A stretch of DNA of 64,000 nucleotides. Source: Dillenia suffruticosa. Taxonomy: Eukaryota; Streptophyta; Magnoliopsida; Dilleniales; Dilleniaceae. Numbering within the stretch: the stretch's first letter is position 1; the number at the start of each line of letters is the position of its first letter. The stretch is from the NCBI GenBank assembly GCA_033439265.1, contig JAVTVX010000034.1, positions 17,436,501 to 17,500,500 on the forward strand, given 5' to 3'. Below are positions 20,872 through 31,329 of this stretch, piece by piece. The notes below the pieces were generated by a model. The model did not search any database. It was not told the origin of the DNA and saw nothing but the letters and a program-made list of their open reading frames with translations. A program made the position numbers and the translations under genes.

Positions 20872-23800
20872 ACTTTCTCTTCGCTTCCCTCATGACCAAC
20901 ACCCAAATGGACGCCAAACTGGAATCCATTGAAAAGAGCCTTGCGGATCTGGGGAAGAGTGTCTCGACAATTGTCGAGGAGATGACTGTCCATCGCACTA
21001 AGATGGACAAGCTTGACTCTTTGGAAGATTTGGTCGCCGCACTATTACGCCAAAAGAGTGGTGGTCGGGGGGAGGTTGGTTCCTCTGCCTCCACCATCCA
21101 TGGCGTTCCGGGAAGCCCTTCTCTCGAGATAGGGTCCTTTCCCGTTTTCAGGACCCACAGTCACCCTCAACCCAGAAACCTAGTACCGGAAGGCGTACCT
21201 TTCGCGCTGCGTCGGTTGGATCTCCCTTGCTTCGGTGGCCATAATCCCGCGGCTTGGGTCGTACGTGCGGAGCAATTCTTCGCCATTAATCACATTGCGA
21301 AAGATTCGAAAGTCGCTGTCGCCATGCTCTCCATGGATGGCTCTGCACTCCATTGGGTACAATGGATGTTGGCCCAGAAACCCTAGCTCTCTTGGTGCGA
21401 TCTCACTACTGAACTCTTTGATGGATTCGGGGGAGGGCTATCAATGAACCCTTTTGAAGCTCTGGCGTCGACCAAACAATCAGGAGCATCGACGAATTCA
21501 TTGCTAGGACTGCTCTCATTAAAGGGCTGCACTCTTCGATCCTGTTGGGGCTCTTTCTCAATGGTCTCAAGGACGAGATCCGAGTTCGGATTCGCTCCCA
21601 CGAAACTCTCTCGCTCTTCCGGACAATGAAACTCACTCGGAAGGTCGAACGAGAGAATGGCTACTTTATAACAGGGCTTTTCCCGGGTAGGGACGATGGG
21701 GCCCACCTCTCAGCCGGGTCCCGAAATGGAAGCGGGTCCTACCCGGCCCTCGGAGGATCCGACACCCACTTCCACCCGAAAACCATGACCCGCAATCAAT
21801 TGTCATTTAACCCGCCCCAACACACAACCACTTTTCAAAATCAACGATCCTCTTCCTCCGTTCCTCCTCTGCAACACCAGGCACCTTCCAACCGCGGCTT
21901 CCGTCAATTAACCCACCAAGAAATTGTGGACCTCCGATCCAAAGGGCTGTGTTTCAAGTGCCGACACCCATATCATCCTCTCCATAATTGTCCCAACAAG
22001 AGTCTGCGAACCATCATTCTTGGCGAAGACGAGGGACCCTCGACTGCGGAAGCTTCGAGCGTAGACGCCGCTGCCGACGATTTGGTGCAACAGTCGGATA
22101 TTTCCCTCGCCGCAATGGAGCTTCCCCTGTTCTCCGTAAGAGGTATTTCTCATCCTAAGACCATGAAGCTTATAGGGTCTACTGGGAGAGAACGATTACT
22201 ACTCATGGTAGATAGTGGCACCAATCATAATTTTATCGCTGAATCTACGGCTAAACGACTGGGTTTACAGGTGACCACCACGGACCCTTTTTGGGTACGG
22301 CTTGGTGATGGGCGACGGTTAGCTTCTTCAGGGCTATGCTCTGCTGTTTGGATAGACATAGGCAGCATCACAATTGCAGTCGACTGCTTCTTATTTCCCC
22401 TAGGAGGTGTGGATGTCATCTTGGGAGTATCATGGCTAGAAACCTTAGGTGAAGTAAGAGTGAACTGGCAGACAATGTCGATGAAGTTCATATGGCAAGG
22501 TCAGCATGTGTGCTTGGTTGGCGACCCAACTCTAATCCGAGCCTCTTCTTCCTTAGCTGCTTTAAAAAAACTTACTACAGTGGACTTTGGTGTATGGTTA
22601 TGGGAGGCCAACATGGAGGACAATGAGCTGCACTCCACAGATACTTCCCTATCCCGTGACCAGCACGACACACTGCAGTCCCTCCTCTCCAATTTTGCTG
22701 TGGTATTCTTGGAAGACACTCAGCTACCGCCTTGCCGTGCGACAGATCACCAAATTCCCTTGCGACTAGAATGCGGTCCTGTTAGCTGCAGACCCTATCG
22801 CTACAGTTATGAGCAAAAAAATGAGATTGAGAAGTTGGTGGCAGATATGCTAACTACCGGGATCATTCAGCCTAGTTCCAGCCCCTTCTCCAGCCCGGTG
22901 CTTCTGGTCCGCAAGAAGGATGGTAGTTGGCATTTTTGTGTGGACTATAGGGAGCTGAACAAGGCCACTATACCAGACAAATATCCAATTCCGGTGGTTT
23001 ATAAGCTCCTTGACGAACTACATGGTGCCCGATACTTCTCCAAACTAGACTTGCAATCCGGTTACCATCAAATCCGAGTTACGGAGTCCAACATTCCTAA
23101 GACAGCTTTTCGAGCTCATTCGGGCCATTATGAGTTTATTGTAATGCCCTTCGGGCTTATGAATGCTCCCGCCACCTTTCAAGCAACCATGAATGATGTG
23201 TTCCGACCCTACCTCCAGAAGTTCATCTTGGTTTTTTTTTTTTTTTTATGATATTCTTGTCTATAGTCACATTTGGGATGACCGTTTGAAACACTTGGAG
23301 GCAGCCCTACGAACCTTAGCAGCAAATTCTTTAGTGGCCAACAAGAAGTATCAATTTGGGAAGCGGGACATTGAATATTTGGGTCACATAATCTCTTCGA
23401 ATGGAGTAAAAGTGGATTCGGGAAAGATCGCTTGCATTCTAAAGTGGCCAACTCCCCGCTCCGCAAAAGAGGTTCGTGGATTCCTAGGCTTAACCGGCTA
23501 CTACAGACGATTTATTCGTGACTATGGGAAGATAGCCAAGCCTCTCACGGAACTATTAAGGAAAGAAGGACAGCTCAAGTTTATGTGGACTATGGAAGCT
23601 AACCAAACCTTTGAAGCATTACAATCCGCGATGACTCATACCCCAGTATTGGCAATGCCGGATTTTACTCAATTATTCACAATTGAATGTGATGCTTCAG
23701 GAAAAGGAGTAGGGGCGATCCTCCTACAAATTGGGAGACCCATAGCCTTCTTTAGTAAAGGCCTTTCCGAAAAATCCCTCTCTTAATCCGCATATGAGAA

Positions 23801-26800
23801 GGACCTGATGGCTCTGGTCTTAGCCATCCAACATTGGCGACCATATCTCATAGGACGACATTTGAAGTCAAAACAGACCAAGAGTTTAAAGTTCTTATTG
23901 GAGCAGAAAATTTCAACACCTGCCCTGCAACATTGGGTCTCCAAGTTGTTGGGTTATGATTTCAAGGTGCTGTACAAACCAGGAAGCTCCAACAAGGTCG
24001 CGGATTCACTCTCTCGACTGCAAGAGACAGCAGCCTGTTCAGCAGTCGCGGATTCACTCTCTCGACTGCAGGGGACAGCAGCCTGTTCAGCATTGACATG
24101 GCAACTATGGAATGATTGGAAGCTCATTGAGGAAGAAATGACTAAGGATAGAGGGCTGTCTGCACTCAAACTTCTACTGCAAAAGGATCCTCACTGCAGA
24201 CCACCATACTCGCTGGAAAATGGCACTTTGCTGCACAAAAATCGAGTGGTAATTCCTGAAAACTCATGCTGGATCCCTACCTTACTAGCTGAGTTTCATG
24301 AGACACCGAGTGCAGGTCATAATGGCGCCATGAAAACATATAAACGATTGGCTGCAAACTTATATTGGAAAGGAATGATGAAGTCCGCTCTATCCTATGT
24401 GACAGCGTGTTTAGTTTGTCAATGTCAGAAGTATGAAGCAAGGACCCCAACAGGACTTTTGCAACCTTTGCCAATCCCAACAACAGTTTGGGAGGATATT
24501 TCAATGGATTTTATCAATGGACTTCCTCGGTCACATGGGAAGGATTGCATATTCGTGGTGGTTGATTGATTATCCAAATATGGACATTTTGTGGGTTTGA
24601 AACTCCCCTACATAACTAAGATAGTAGCTGAGGTATTTGTTAAGGAAGTGGTCCAACTACATGGTCTGCCAAGGTCAATTATTAGTGACCGTGACCCTAT
24701 ATTTCTTAGTCGATTTTGGGCCGAATCGTTTCGTTTACAAGGCACAAAGCTGAAAAATGAGTAGTGCTTATCATCCGGAAACAGATGGACAAACAGAAGT
24801 ATTGAACAGAGGCGTCGAAACATACCTTCGTTGCTTTGCTTCAGAACAACCTATGGGATGGTACACTTGGTTGTCATGGGCGGAATTCAACTACAATACG
24901 AACTTTCATACCTCCACCGGAATGACTCCTTTCCAAGTGGTGTATGGACGACTTCCTCCTACAATACATAGGTTCCTTTCGGGGGGAAACACGAGTAGAA
25001 GTAGTAGCAAGAGAGCTGATGGACAGGGATGAAGTTTTCAGGCAACTTCAGCACAATCTCAAGAGGGCACAGCAGCAAATGATGAAGTTTGCCAATGCTC
25101 ACAGGAGAGATGTACAATTTGAAGTAGGAGAACTGGTTTTCTTAAAGCTGCGACCATATAGGCAGCTTTCAGTTCGCAAAAGGGACAATTCAAAGCTGAG
25201 CGCCAAGTACTATGGTCCCTTTCTTATAGTTCAAAAGATAGGGGCAGTAGCTTACAAATTACAGCTGCCGGAAGGTTCCCGAATTCACCCCGTTTTTTAC
25301 GTATCTTAGCTGAAACGATTGATTGGAAGTCATGTCCCAGAACTAGCACTACCCCATAATCTTGAAGTTGAAGGAAGCTTTTGTGAACCAGCTGAAATTC
25401 TTGATGAAAAAGTGGTCACAACAGGGGGACAACCCATAACACAATTGCTGATCCGCTGGAAAAATGGGACCAGGGATGATGCGACATGGATGAATCTCTC
25501 AGACTTTAAAGTGCAGTTTCCTGCCTACAGCCTTGAGGACAAGGCTGAAGCTTCAGTTGGGGGCAATGTTACGAAAGGATCTACAGATGTCCAGCTGGGT
25601 AATGAAGTGGCACCAAAGGATGAAGTAGTTGCTGACCAAGCAGATGAGGTGGCGGAACCTAGAAAACTGATGGTATATTAGCGCAGAAGGCATGGAAGGG
25701 AAGGATAACAGTTTGTTGTTAGGAGAGAATATGGAATAGAATATGAGATTCTTAAGCAGTTAGGAGAGAATATGGGAGGGAAAAGTAAGCTATAAATAAG
25801 GGAGAATGACAGAAGGAGAGGGAGGAAAAAAATAGTGTAGCTTTCGGCTGAGTGCTGGGCAGTCTTGCCCTTAGTGGCAGACTGATTTATTTTTTTTCTG
25901 TAATTTTTCAGCTTTCAATGAAAGGGGGTTCTTGATCTTTCAAGAACTTACAGTTCTTCATCTTTTTCTTTCCTAACAGAGTAAGTGAAGTGCTACAAGA
26001 ACTAGATTTGTTTCATTGCTTTACAGAGATAATATGACAGGACTGATGTGCAAAACAAGCAGATCTTGTCACTATACTTTTTACGAATGACTATTTCAAT
26101 GCCAATTTGCCACACTATCAAAACTGATCATGTTAAGAAAAAACTCAAAAAAGAAAAAATGATGCAAAAGTATGCTGAAATCAGTAAATCTGGAATTTTG
26201 TTATGATGCATTCATATCATAAATATTAACAACCACTACAAAGAGACAAATTTTATTCTCACCGGTAAAGGTCTCAGCTGGTGGGTGTTCATCTACAGAG
26301 CTTCCACTAACACTGATGGGAGTGGACTCATTGAAGATCAAGGCAGTAGAATGACCCAATGGAGACACAGGATCGCCATTGGCATCCCATTCCCTTTCAC
26401 ACATATTCAGCGTGGAACTGTCAGCTGCATCCCCTGGAGTGATGGTAGAAGAATTTGAACTCTTGTCTGATACTTGATTTTTTGTGGTGCAGAGTGTCTT
26501 AGACTCATGAACTAGTGCATCCAGCAAGCCACTGTTGCGAGGTGAACCACAATCTATCTGAACATTCCCAGGCCCAGGAGACTGTATAAAAGCATCAACC
26601 GATTCAAGTAAAGGTGGAGGTGAAGGTCTACCCCAGCTACCTAAATCAGTTTCTGGATATTGGAGTGAAGGGAGCTCCAACTTCAAAGGCCCCAAATTGG
26701 GCCTTGAAGCAGAGAAATTGCCATTTGAAAGGGAATGGCCACCCTGTGTTGCACCAAAAGGTAGAGGATTCTTGGCATTAGGGTCAGGATCGTATGGAAA

Positions 26801-29800
26801 AGTCAACCCAAACGACCAAACAATTTGATCACAGGTATCCTGACTCTGGTCCAATGACTGTAGCCCCATGGTTATACTGCCATCAAAATCAGAGAAGGCA
26901 TCCATAGACTCTTTGAGACGCTTCTGGCGATGCGCTGTTGGAGGCATAAAACTGTAATATTGTGAAGAACCAATTCCTTTCATCAGCATGCCACCAGCAG
27001 AAATGTCATGAAATTCTGGAACATAAGGTAAAATCCCCTGGTGGGCCTTCAAACTATCAAAAGGCACACTAGGTATCTCATAACTGTGGGTTTGCATAAG
27101 ATCAAGATGGCCTTCACCTCCACCACTAGTGCCAGAAGAGGTTTGACTTCGTTGACTCTCCTGCAGTGCTTGCAAACAAACTTCAGGTGGATAAAGAGGT
27201 AATCCGGCACGTTGGCGCCTCTTGATTCGGGTATTCCAGTAGTTCTTTATCTCATTATCTGTGCGACCAGGCAGCTAAGGAGCAAGAAATAAAGATGTGA
27301 CTATTAGATAATGTCAGTGGATCTAGCACTAGAACAAGGCTAATTTTCACAATCTAAATTATCAATCATAAATGATAGCTGCAATCAAAGCACTTCGCAT
27401 ATTTTGAGCACAATATATCCCATTTTCAGAATTCTGCTTCCCCACCGCCCACAATCTTTATCAATAGTTTTTGCAACTACATGGAATAATCCCTATTGAC
27501 TATTTGAATTCTAATTACCTGCAGCTTAGAAAGAAAATAAATTTTCATGTTTCGATTAAAATGATGATGGCACTTTCTAGGACTCTCAGCAATAAGCTGA
27601 TATTCACAATGCACATCATTGAAAATAATTATTCTAGAAAGTGCATATCATTGAAAAGAAATTAGTAAAAAAAAAATATTTTAGAAAAAATAGTAGTTTC
27701 CTTATTTTAGTTGATAGCTATATTTTTAAAAATAGTAGTTACCTGATTTTTGGAATTCTTCATATTACGAATGATTTTAGAAATTTGTTTTTAGTAGAAA
27801 ATCTAGTATATTGTAAACCCTAATTTTCTCTATTCAAAGGGAGTATGTTCAATAAAGAAATAAGTCTAATTCTCATAAAGAATTGTGGTAGAAAGCATGG
27901 TAGGGAACAAGTTCCTAGCCATCAAACCTAGGGTCTAATAGAGGGAAAACTCTAGCAAGGGAAGAGAGGAATTCCATGCAGAATATCCATTGACTAGATC
28001 TTGTACTAGAGTTCATATCATAAGCCAAGAGAAATTATCAATCATTTGCACACTAACATTATTCTGCAAAGCATGGTGAATATCTCAACTTCAGGACATT
28101 CCTTTGAGCAATAACAACATGCTATTATCCAAACTAAAAAAAAAAGAACAGCAACTGGGCACCAACAAAGATACTCCATACTTTATCAGAGGGACCCAAA
28201 CTCCTAAGACATTGTCACATCTTAGTTGTGTCTGCATTTATTTAGTATATCCAACAAGACATTTTCACAATGATTCTAAGACATTATTTGATACTGCAGA
28301 TCCACAAGAGAGGCATATCATGAACACAAACAACTTTTCTGACATAGACACATCCTAAGAAGAAAGTAAAATAATAATAACAAAAGGATTAAATGAGATG
28401 CAATAAAAGTTGGCATAAAACTCAAACAAAGCAATTTTGGTTAAGAAATGAAGAAAAAAATTGTATGTATATATAAATATAAATTTATATTTAAATGTAA
28501 GCTTGAAATATGGATTGACAAAGCTTTCACATACATGTTGTCGTCTCCTCTCCCACAATTTTCTTTTACAAGGCACTGTTTTTATACTTTATTGAGTTGT
28601 CTTGTATTTATGCTTTGTAAGCCACAATGCTTCTTCATTTGCATGTCCAAGACAGAATTAGTCAAGCCTAATAGTACTCACAGATATGTTGATGTGAAAA
28701 TAGCACATGAACATGCATTAACACCTACAAGCACAACCAGCTGAAACATTTCAACAGACATGTATAAACAGGTCCCTAATTCCCAAAAGGTCTGTTTACA
28801 ATGCTAAAGCAGGACAGCTGATTGCACAATTTGAACCTCCGGCATAAGTATGCAGTATGGTAGCACATACCAAAAAAATGTATGCGATAGCACTAAACCC
28901 TAGGACCATCTCTGTAATGCTACTACATAGTCAATTTGACACTTATACCACAATAATTAAGTATTAATCACAGATAAACACATTTGACACATTTTTAATA
29001 GAGAGAAGGCCAACAGATTTATGACATAAAAGAATGAACCTTGTAAAGTTGTTAAAAACAAAAATCACAAGACTTCCATTTTATACGTTGAATAACAAGT
29101 TGATTCCAAAATGAGTTAGTGCCATTCAATTTAGAAGACAGGTTAAGATCATACATGTGTCAACAAACAGAGATGCATCATGAGCAAAGTTTCAAAAATT
29201 AAATGTATAGCAAATAGTAAACCACATTCAACTGCCTAAGAAATGTTGCATTCAAACATGACATAACCATGTAGCCCCCTTTGAAGAAACAATTCATCCT
29301 AGTCATCTACTGCTATGGCTAGGACAAACTACGAGCACCTAGAACATTCGCTTGACATGTGATGTAGTCTGGCAATTAGGTGCATGTTTCAAAAATGTAA
29401 TATAACAAATTCAACCATGAACTGGTTCAAAATCAAACCCTAGTGAGACATAAATTGATTCCATGTCTGCAAAGTATTGTGCTCTGCTTTAGGTTTATTG
29501 GATTATAAAGGTACGTAATATTCAAGTATTTTTTACTCTCTATTTTTCCTTTTTATGAAAATGATTATATAAGCAGAATTTCATACTGTTTTTTAAAATG
29601 AAATGTTTGAGAAATTGCAGGTAAGATAAAGATGCAATGACTAAAACAAAGCATAACTTCACTCAGAATATCAGGATAAAATAATTTGATACATACATGT
29701 GCAGCCATCCTTGCCCATTTGTTTCCCATCTTGGCATGGAGTTCGATGATAAGCCGTTCTTCTTCTGGAGTGAAGGCCCCCTTCTTCAAATTTGGTCTTA

Positions 29801-30056
29801 GATGATTTGCCCATCGCAAGCGGCAACTTTTGCCACAACGGTATAGCCCTGAATGCTTCTGAACTGCATTCCAGTTCCCCTCTCCATGCTTCTTGACATA
29901 TTCAATAAGAATGGCATCTTCTGCTGATGTCCAAGGACCTTTCTTCAAAGCACCAGCTCCATTTGTGATACCTCCGCTATGACCCTCATCACCCAATGGT
30001 GACTTCGGATCCTTCGAAAGCATACTATCATCGCTCTCATTTATTGTCCGACTCAT
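19990..30056 (-). CDS. GAMYB: GAMYB-like R2R3-MYB transcription factor
   Basis: Spliced coding sequence 30056-29697, 27274-26263 and 20297-19990 (360 + 1012 + 308 bp, 559 residues). R2 spans about residues 38-88 and R3 about 89-141, with Trp at 42, 62, 82, 114 and 133 and Phe at 95 in the usual first-Trp position of R3. The family box [10 protein letters not shown] follows the DNA-binding domain. A miR159-type site lies in exon 2 and the C-terminus ends [11 protein letters not shown]. Length is normal for GAMYB proteins (about 550). In other plants they are nuclear activators acting downstream of gibberellin in aleurone and anther and are silenced by miR159. Junctions are GT/AG: AAH|LPGRT in phase 0 and TG|SSV in phase 1. 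A gypsy element fills the last intron, yet the frame is unbroken. The start follows the family's usual MSRT-NESDD beginning. Confidence 0.93.
20398..20402. repeat. Target-site duplication GAGTA (left copy)
   Basis: GAGTA precedes the 5' LTR and is repeated exactly at 25979-25983 after the 3' LTR. Confidence 0.93.
20403..20814 (+). repeat. 5' LTR of intronic gypsy element
   Basis: Starts TGTTACGAAAGG and ends TTCCTAATA; the 3' copy ends CTAACA. It holds TATAAATAAGGG near 20627, the likely element promoter, and a possible polyadenylation region at CAATGAAAGG near 20752. Its first 115 bp correspond to the pol C-terminal codons in the 3' LTR. Confidence 0.93.
20815..20891 (+). other. Degenerate primer-binding region and CT repeat
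   Basis: TTTTGGTCTGACC follows the LTR and looks like a decayed tRNA-Met site (TGGTATCAGA). A CT run at 20831-20867 leads to the gag start ATGACC at 20892. Confidence 0.5.
20892..21640 (+). pseudogene. chromovirus gag, interrupted
   Basis: From [20 protein letters not shown] the gag is open for 164 residues with an N-terminal coiled coil. It then continues as [20 protein letters not shown] and ALHWVQWML, the gag core. A TAG stop at 21384-21386 replaces a codon before LSW. The frame shifts near 21450-21545, after which [20 protein letters not shown] closes the gag in the pol frame. The protein would form the particle shell. Confidence 0.88.
21545..23251 (+). pseudogene. chromovirus pol: zinc knuckle, protease, reverse transcriptase
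   Basis: An open frame of 568 residues. Knuckle [14 protein letters not shown] is at residues 136-149, and the aspartic protease DSGTNHNF is near residue 223 with [11 protein letters not shown] following. The RT starts about residue 395 with [12 protein letters not shown] and includes [35 protein letters not shown] and [13 protein letters not shown]. It ends at a 16-T run (about 23232-23247) exactly where the FxDD catalytic motif should be; only one Asp is kept (YDILVYS) in the next frame. Confidence 0.92.
23193..24569 (+). pseudogene. chromovirus pol: RT end, RNase H, integrase start
   Basis: After the T run the frame continues with [18 protein letters not shown], then [20 protein letters not shown] and the RNase H ([14 protein letters not shown]). 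TAA at 23784 breaks it, and RNase H resumes with [39 protein letters not shown] ends RNase H. The integrase zinc finger follows ([30 protein letters not shown]) and the core starts [21 protein letters not shown] at 24567 replaces the residue after VVVD. Confidence 0.9.
23997..24092 (+). repeat. 48-bp tandem duplication inside gypsy pol
   Basis: Two head-to-tail units (23997-24044 and 24045-24092) differ at two bases and keep the frame. The 16-residue stretch [16 protein letters not shown] is repeated in the RNase H-integrase linker. It looks like replication slippage rather than function. Confidence 0.93.
24570..25309 (+). pseudogene. chromovirus integrase core and C-terminal part
   Basis: [14 protein letters not shown] and [20 protein letters not shown] hold the second Asp. 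[20 protein letters not shown] carries the Glu region. Frameshifts occur in an A run near 24752 and a G run near 24980. The C-terminal [13 protein letters not shown] and [20 protein letters not shown] segment follows, ending RIHPVFYVS before TAG at 25307. Confidence 0.9.
25319..25681 (+). pseudogene. chromodomain end of chromovirus integrase, reading into the 3' LTR
   Basis: After the stop at 25307 the same frame continues as LKRLIGSH. A chromodomain-like segment follows: [35 protein letters not shown]. In chromoviruses this domain steers integration toward particular chromatin. The last 37 residues are encoded inside the 3' LTR and end MVY-TAG at 25679-25681. The same place in the 5' LTR reads two codons further, so the copies now end differently. 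Confidence 0.82.
25553..25566 (+). other. Polypurine-like tract of gypsy element
   Basis: TCAGTTGGGGGCAA precedes the 3' LTR. It is within coding sequence, as usual for compact chromoviruses. Confidence 0.65.
25567..25978 (+). repeat. 3' LTR of intronic gypsy element
   Basis: 412 bp, TGTTACGAAAGG to TTCCTAACA, colinear with 20403-20814 without indels. About 13 substitutions separate the copies. Confidence 0.94.
25979..25983. repeat. Target-site duplication GAGTA (right copy)
   Basis: Matches 20398-20402. GAMYB intron sequence resumes here. Confidence 0.93.
26263..27274 (-). CDS. GAMYB: GAMYB coding exon 2 (end of R3, central region)
   Basis: It starts directly after a CTCCTTAG acceptor with [20 protein letters not shown], completing the R3 helix. 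It continues with the Pro/Ser-rich central and activation region and ends ...AETFTG at the donor GTGAGA (26262). All 337 codons are open. It contains the miR159 site within the codons for LELPSLQ. Phase 1 matches the next exon. Confidence 0.93.
26659..26679 (-). promoter_or_regulatory. miR159-type target site in GAMYB mRNA
   Basis: The minus strand reads TGGAGCTCCCTTCACTCCAA plus T, complementary to the plant miR159 core with mismatches only near its ends and at about position 7, as in other GAMYB transcripts (pairing judged from memory of miR159). It encodes LELPSLQ at about residues 319-325. It predicts post-transcriptional repression in vegetative tissue. Confidence 0.88.
27275..29696 (-). 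other. GAMYB intron between coding exons 1 and 2
   Basis: A 2422-bp intron with GT at its 5' end (29696-29695) and AG at 27276-27275. It is AT-rich and shows no coding frame or LTR structure. A short inverted pair CTTTCTAG / CTAGAAAG lies at about 27573 and 27632. Confidence 0.87.
29697..30056 (-). CDS. GAMYB: GAMYB coding exon 1 (R2 and most of R3)
   Basis: It codes for 120 residues from [10 protein letters not shown] to [25 protein letters not shown] opens R2; [15 protein letters not shown] ends it; [19 protein letters not shown] opens R3. The minus-strand ATG is at 30056-30054. The donor GTATGT begins at 29696. An upstream in-frame ATG at 30143 would add a hydrophobic leader unlike any GAMYB, so it was not chosen. 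Confidence 0.93.
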
Positions 30057-31200
30057 CCCTACTATCCAGATATCAACAACTACTTTCAGCAAACCAAAAC
30101 CATTCAAACACAAAAGCAAGACCCAGGAAAAGAAAACCATCAAAATTACAGACCATAAAGCAAATTAACAACCTGTACCTTACCATGATAAGAACATAGA
30201 GACCTCTCTCTCCGACAGATAATATTACCAAAAACACATCAAACACTACAGAACTAGTCCGAAATTCCTCCAATGGAAAAACATTCAGACCGAACCAATA
30301 GAATATCTTGAAAGCTAACTAAAATCTAAGCCTTAACATATGGTGAAGTAAATGCTAAGCCAATCTAATGAAGCTCTAAATCTATCTAAGGACATAGATC
30401 TTCCAAAAACCTAAAAGGGTATCGACAATCAAGAAGTGAGATGTTTAATTATTTCCCAAATTTAGGAAACTTAAGCCAATTATTGTTGTCGATTGAACTG
30501 AAGACTACCAGGAACAGTTACTAAAAAATTTAGAATACAGCAGACATAATAATTAAATAAATTAATGATGAGACTGACCAGGTATTAATTACAACCCCAA
30601 CAAATAAAGAAATCAAGACCAAAAAGGTAAAATTACCTGGATCAAATTCTGAAGCGAAATCCAAACCCAGAATCCAGAAAATCGCCCAAATCAGTACCAC
30701 GTCAACAGAATTCACGAATCAAATGCAGCGATGCTTAAGAATCACCTCAATTTGGAAATCTTGAAAAGAAAAGAAAAAAAGTACCAACACGCAAATGAGC
30801 TAAAAATCAATCGAATTCCAAGCCCTAAAATGGATTGCTAACTGCAACAGTGACCTATTTTTCAAAAAATAAGTCGGAATTCAGCTCGAGAAGGAAAAGA
30901 GGAAAAAAGCTGAGAGTGTGTACTCCAGATCCAGAACAAAAAATGGAACCTAAAATTCCACAATTGAAGCTGAAAATGAAAAAAAAAATGAAGAGGAGAG
31001 ACGGATATGAACACAAGCGGCAGAATCCTCTAGAGAAAGAAGCCCTGATTATGGATCTCTACGGAGGAGATTAAAAGCTCAGAAGAAAGGGAGATCCTGA
31101 GAATAACATGTGCATGAGAGAGAGAGAGAGAGAGAGAGAGAGGATATGGGAGGAAAAATGGCGAGAGGAGCGTCCAAACAGGGGGAGAGAGTGCGAAGGT
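30057..31200 (-). other. Probable 5' UTR of GAMYB with at least one intron
   Basis: Transposon-free sequence lies upstream of the start codon. A good minus-strand donor CCAG|GTAATT is at 30637-30636, and pyrimidine/T-rich acceptor-like sequences precede the ATG (TTTGCTGAAAG near 30090). Another donor-like ATG|GTAAGG is near 30180. GAMYB genes commonly have leader introns, but the exact exon limits are inference. A CT run (GA on the plus strand, 31115-31142) would lie in the leader. Confidence 0.5.
31115..31142. repeat. GA/CT microsatellite in GAMYB leader region
   Basis: About fourteen GA units on the plus strand, CT on the gene's strand. CT-rich tracts near plant transcription starts are common and may act in promoter or leader. 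Confidence 0.85.
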
Positions 31201-31206
31201 TGCCGG

Positions 31207-31217
31207 CTTTTATTTAG
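31207..31217 (-). promoter_or_regulatory. Possible TATA box of GAMYB
   Basis: The minus strand reads CTAAATAAAAG, a TATA-like word about 35-90 bp before the CT-rich leader. Other AT words (TTTATATTTG near 31320) could serve instead, so the core promoter is not fixed. Confidence 0.35.
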
Positions 31218-31329
31218 CTCATTTGGGAAAGCGATCTCTCTCTCTCTCTTTCCCATAACTCAGATTTTTGACAAAGAGAGAATGGGAGATTATTATTATT
31301 ATTATAAACATACACAAATATAAACGCGC

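Larger units (their letters stand above)
20403..25978 (+). mobile_element. Nearly complete Ty3/gypsy chromovirus in the GAMYB intron
   Basis: A 5576-bp element with two 412-bp LTRs and a perfect GAGTA duplication. Order: gag, CCHC knuckle, DSG protease, RT, RNase H, integrase, C-terminal chromodomain. Short LTRs, small size and the chromodomain suggest a Reina-like chromovirus (inference). By hand count the LTRs differ at about 13 of 412 positions, roughly 3 per cent, pointing to a fairly young insertion. Coding capacity is lost through stops at 21384, 23784, 24567 and 25307, a frameshift near 21450-21545, a T run at 23232-23247, and frameshifts near 24752 and 24980. Confidence 0.95.
20298..26262 (-). 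other. GAMYB last intron, enlarged by a gypsy element
   Basis: The intron is 5965 bp. Removing the 5576-bp gypsy element and one copy of its 5-bp duplication leaves about 384 bp, a normal plant intron. Donor GTGAGA at 26262 and acceptor TTGCAG at 20303-20298 are both outside the element. The retrotransposon runs antisense to the gene, so its own polyadenylation signals do not lie on the gene's transcript strand. Confidence 0.88.

Noticed and set aside
26201..26262. Extension of the exon 2 frame past the donor site
   Set aside because: The donor GTGAGA and the in-phase exon 3 give a better family match; the extension has no family likeness.
30057..30143. Upstream in-frame start giving MMVFFSWVLLLCLNG
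   Set aside because: Would add a hydrophobic leader to a nuclear MYB; the MSRT start matches the family and the stretch lies in the leader or intron.
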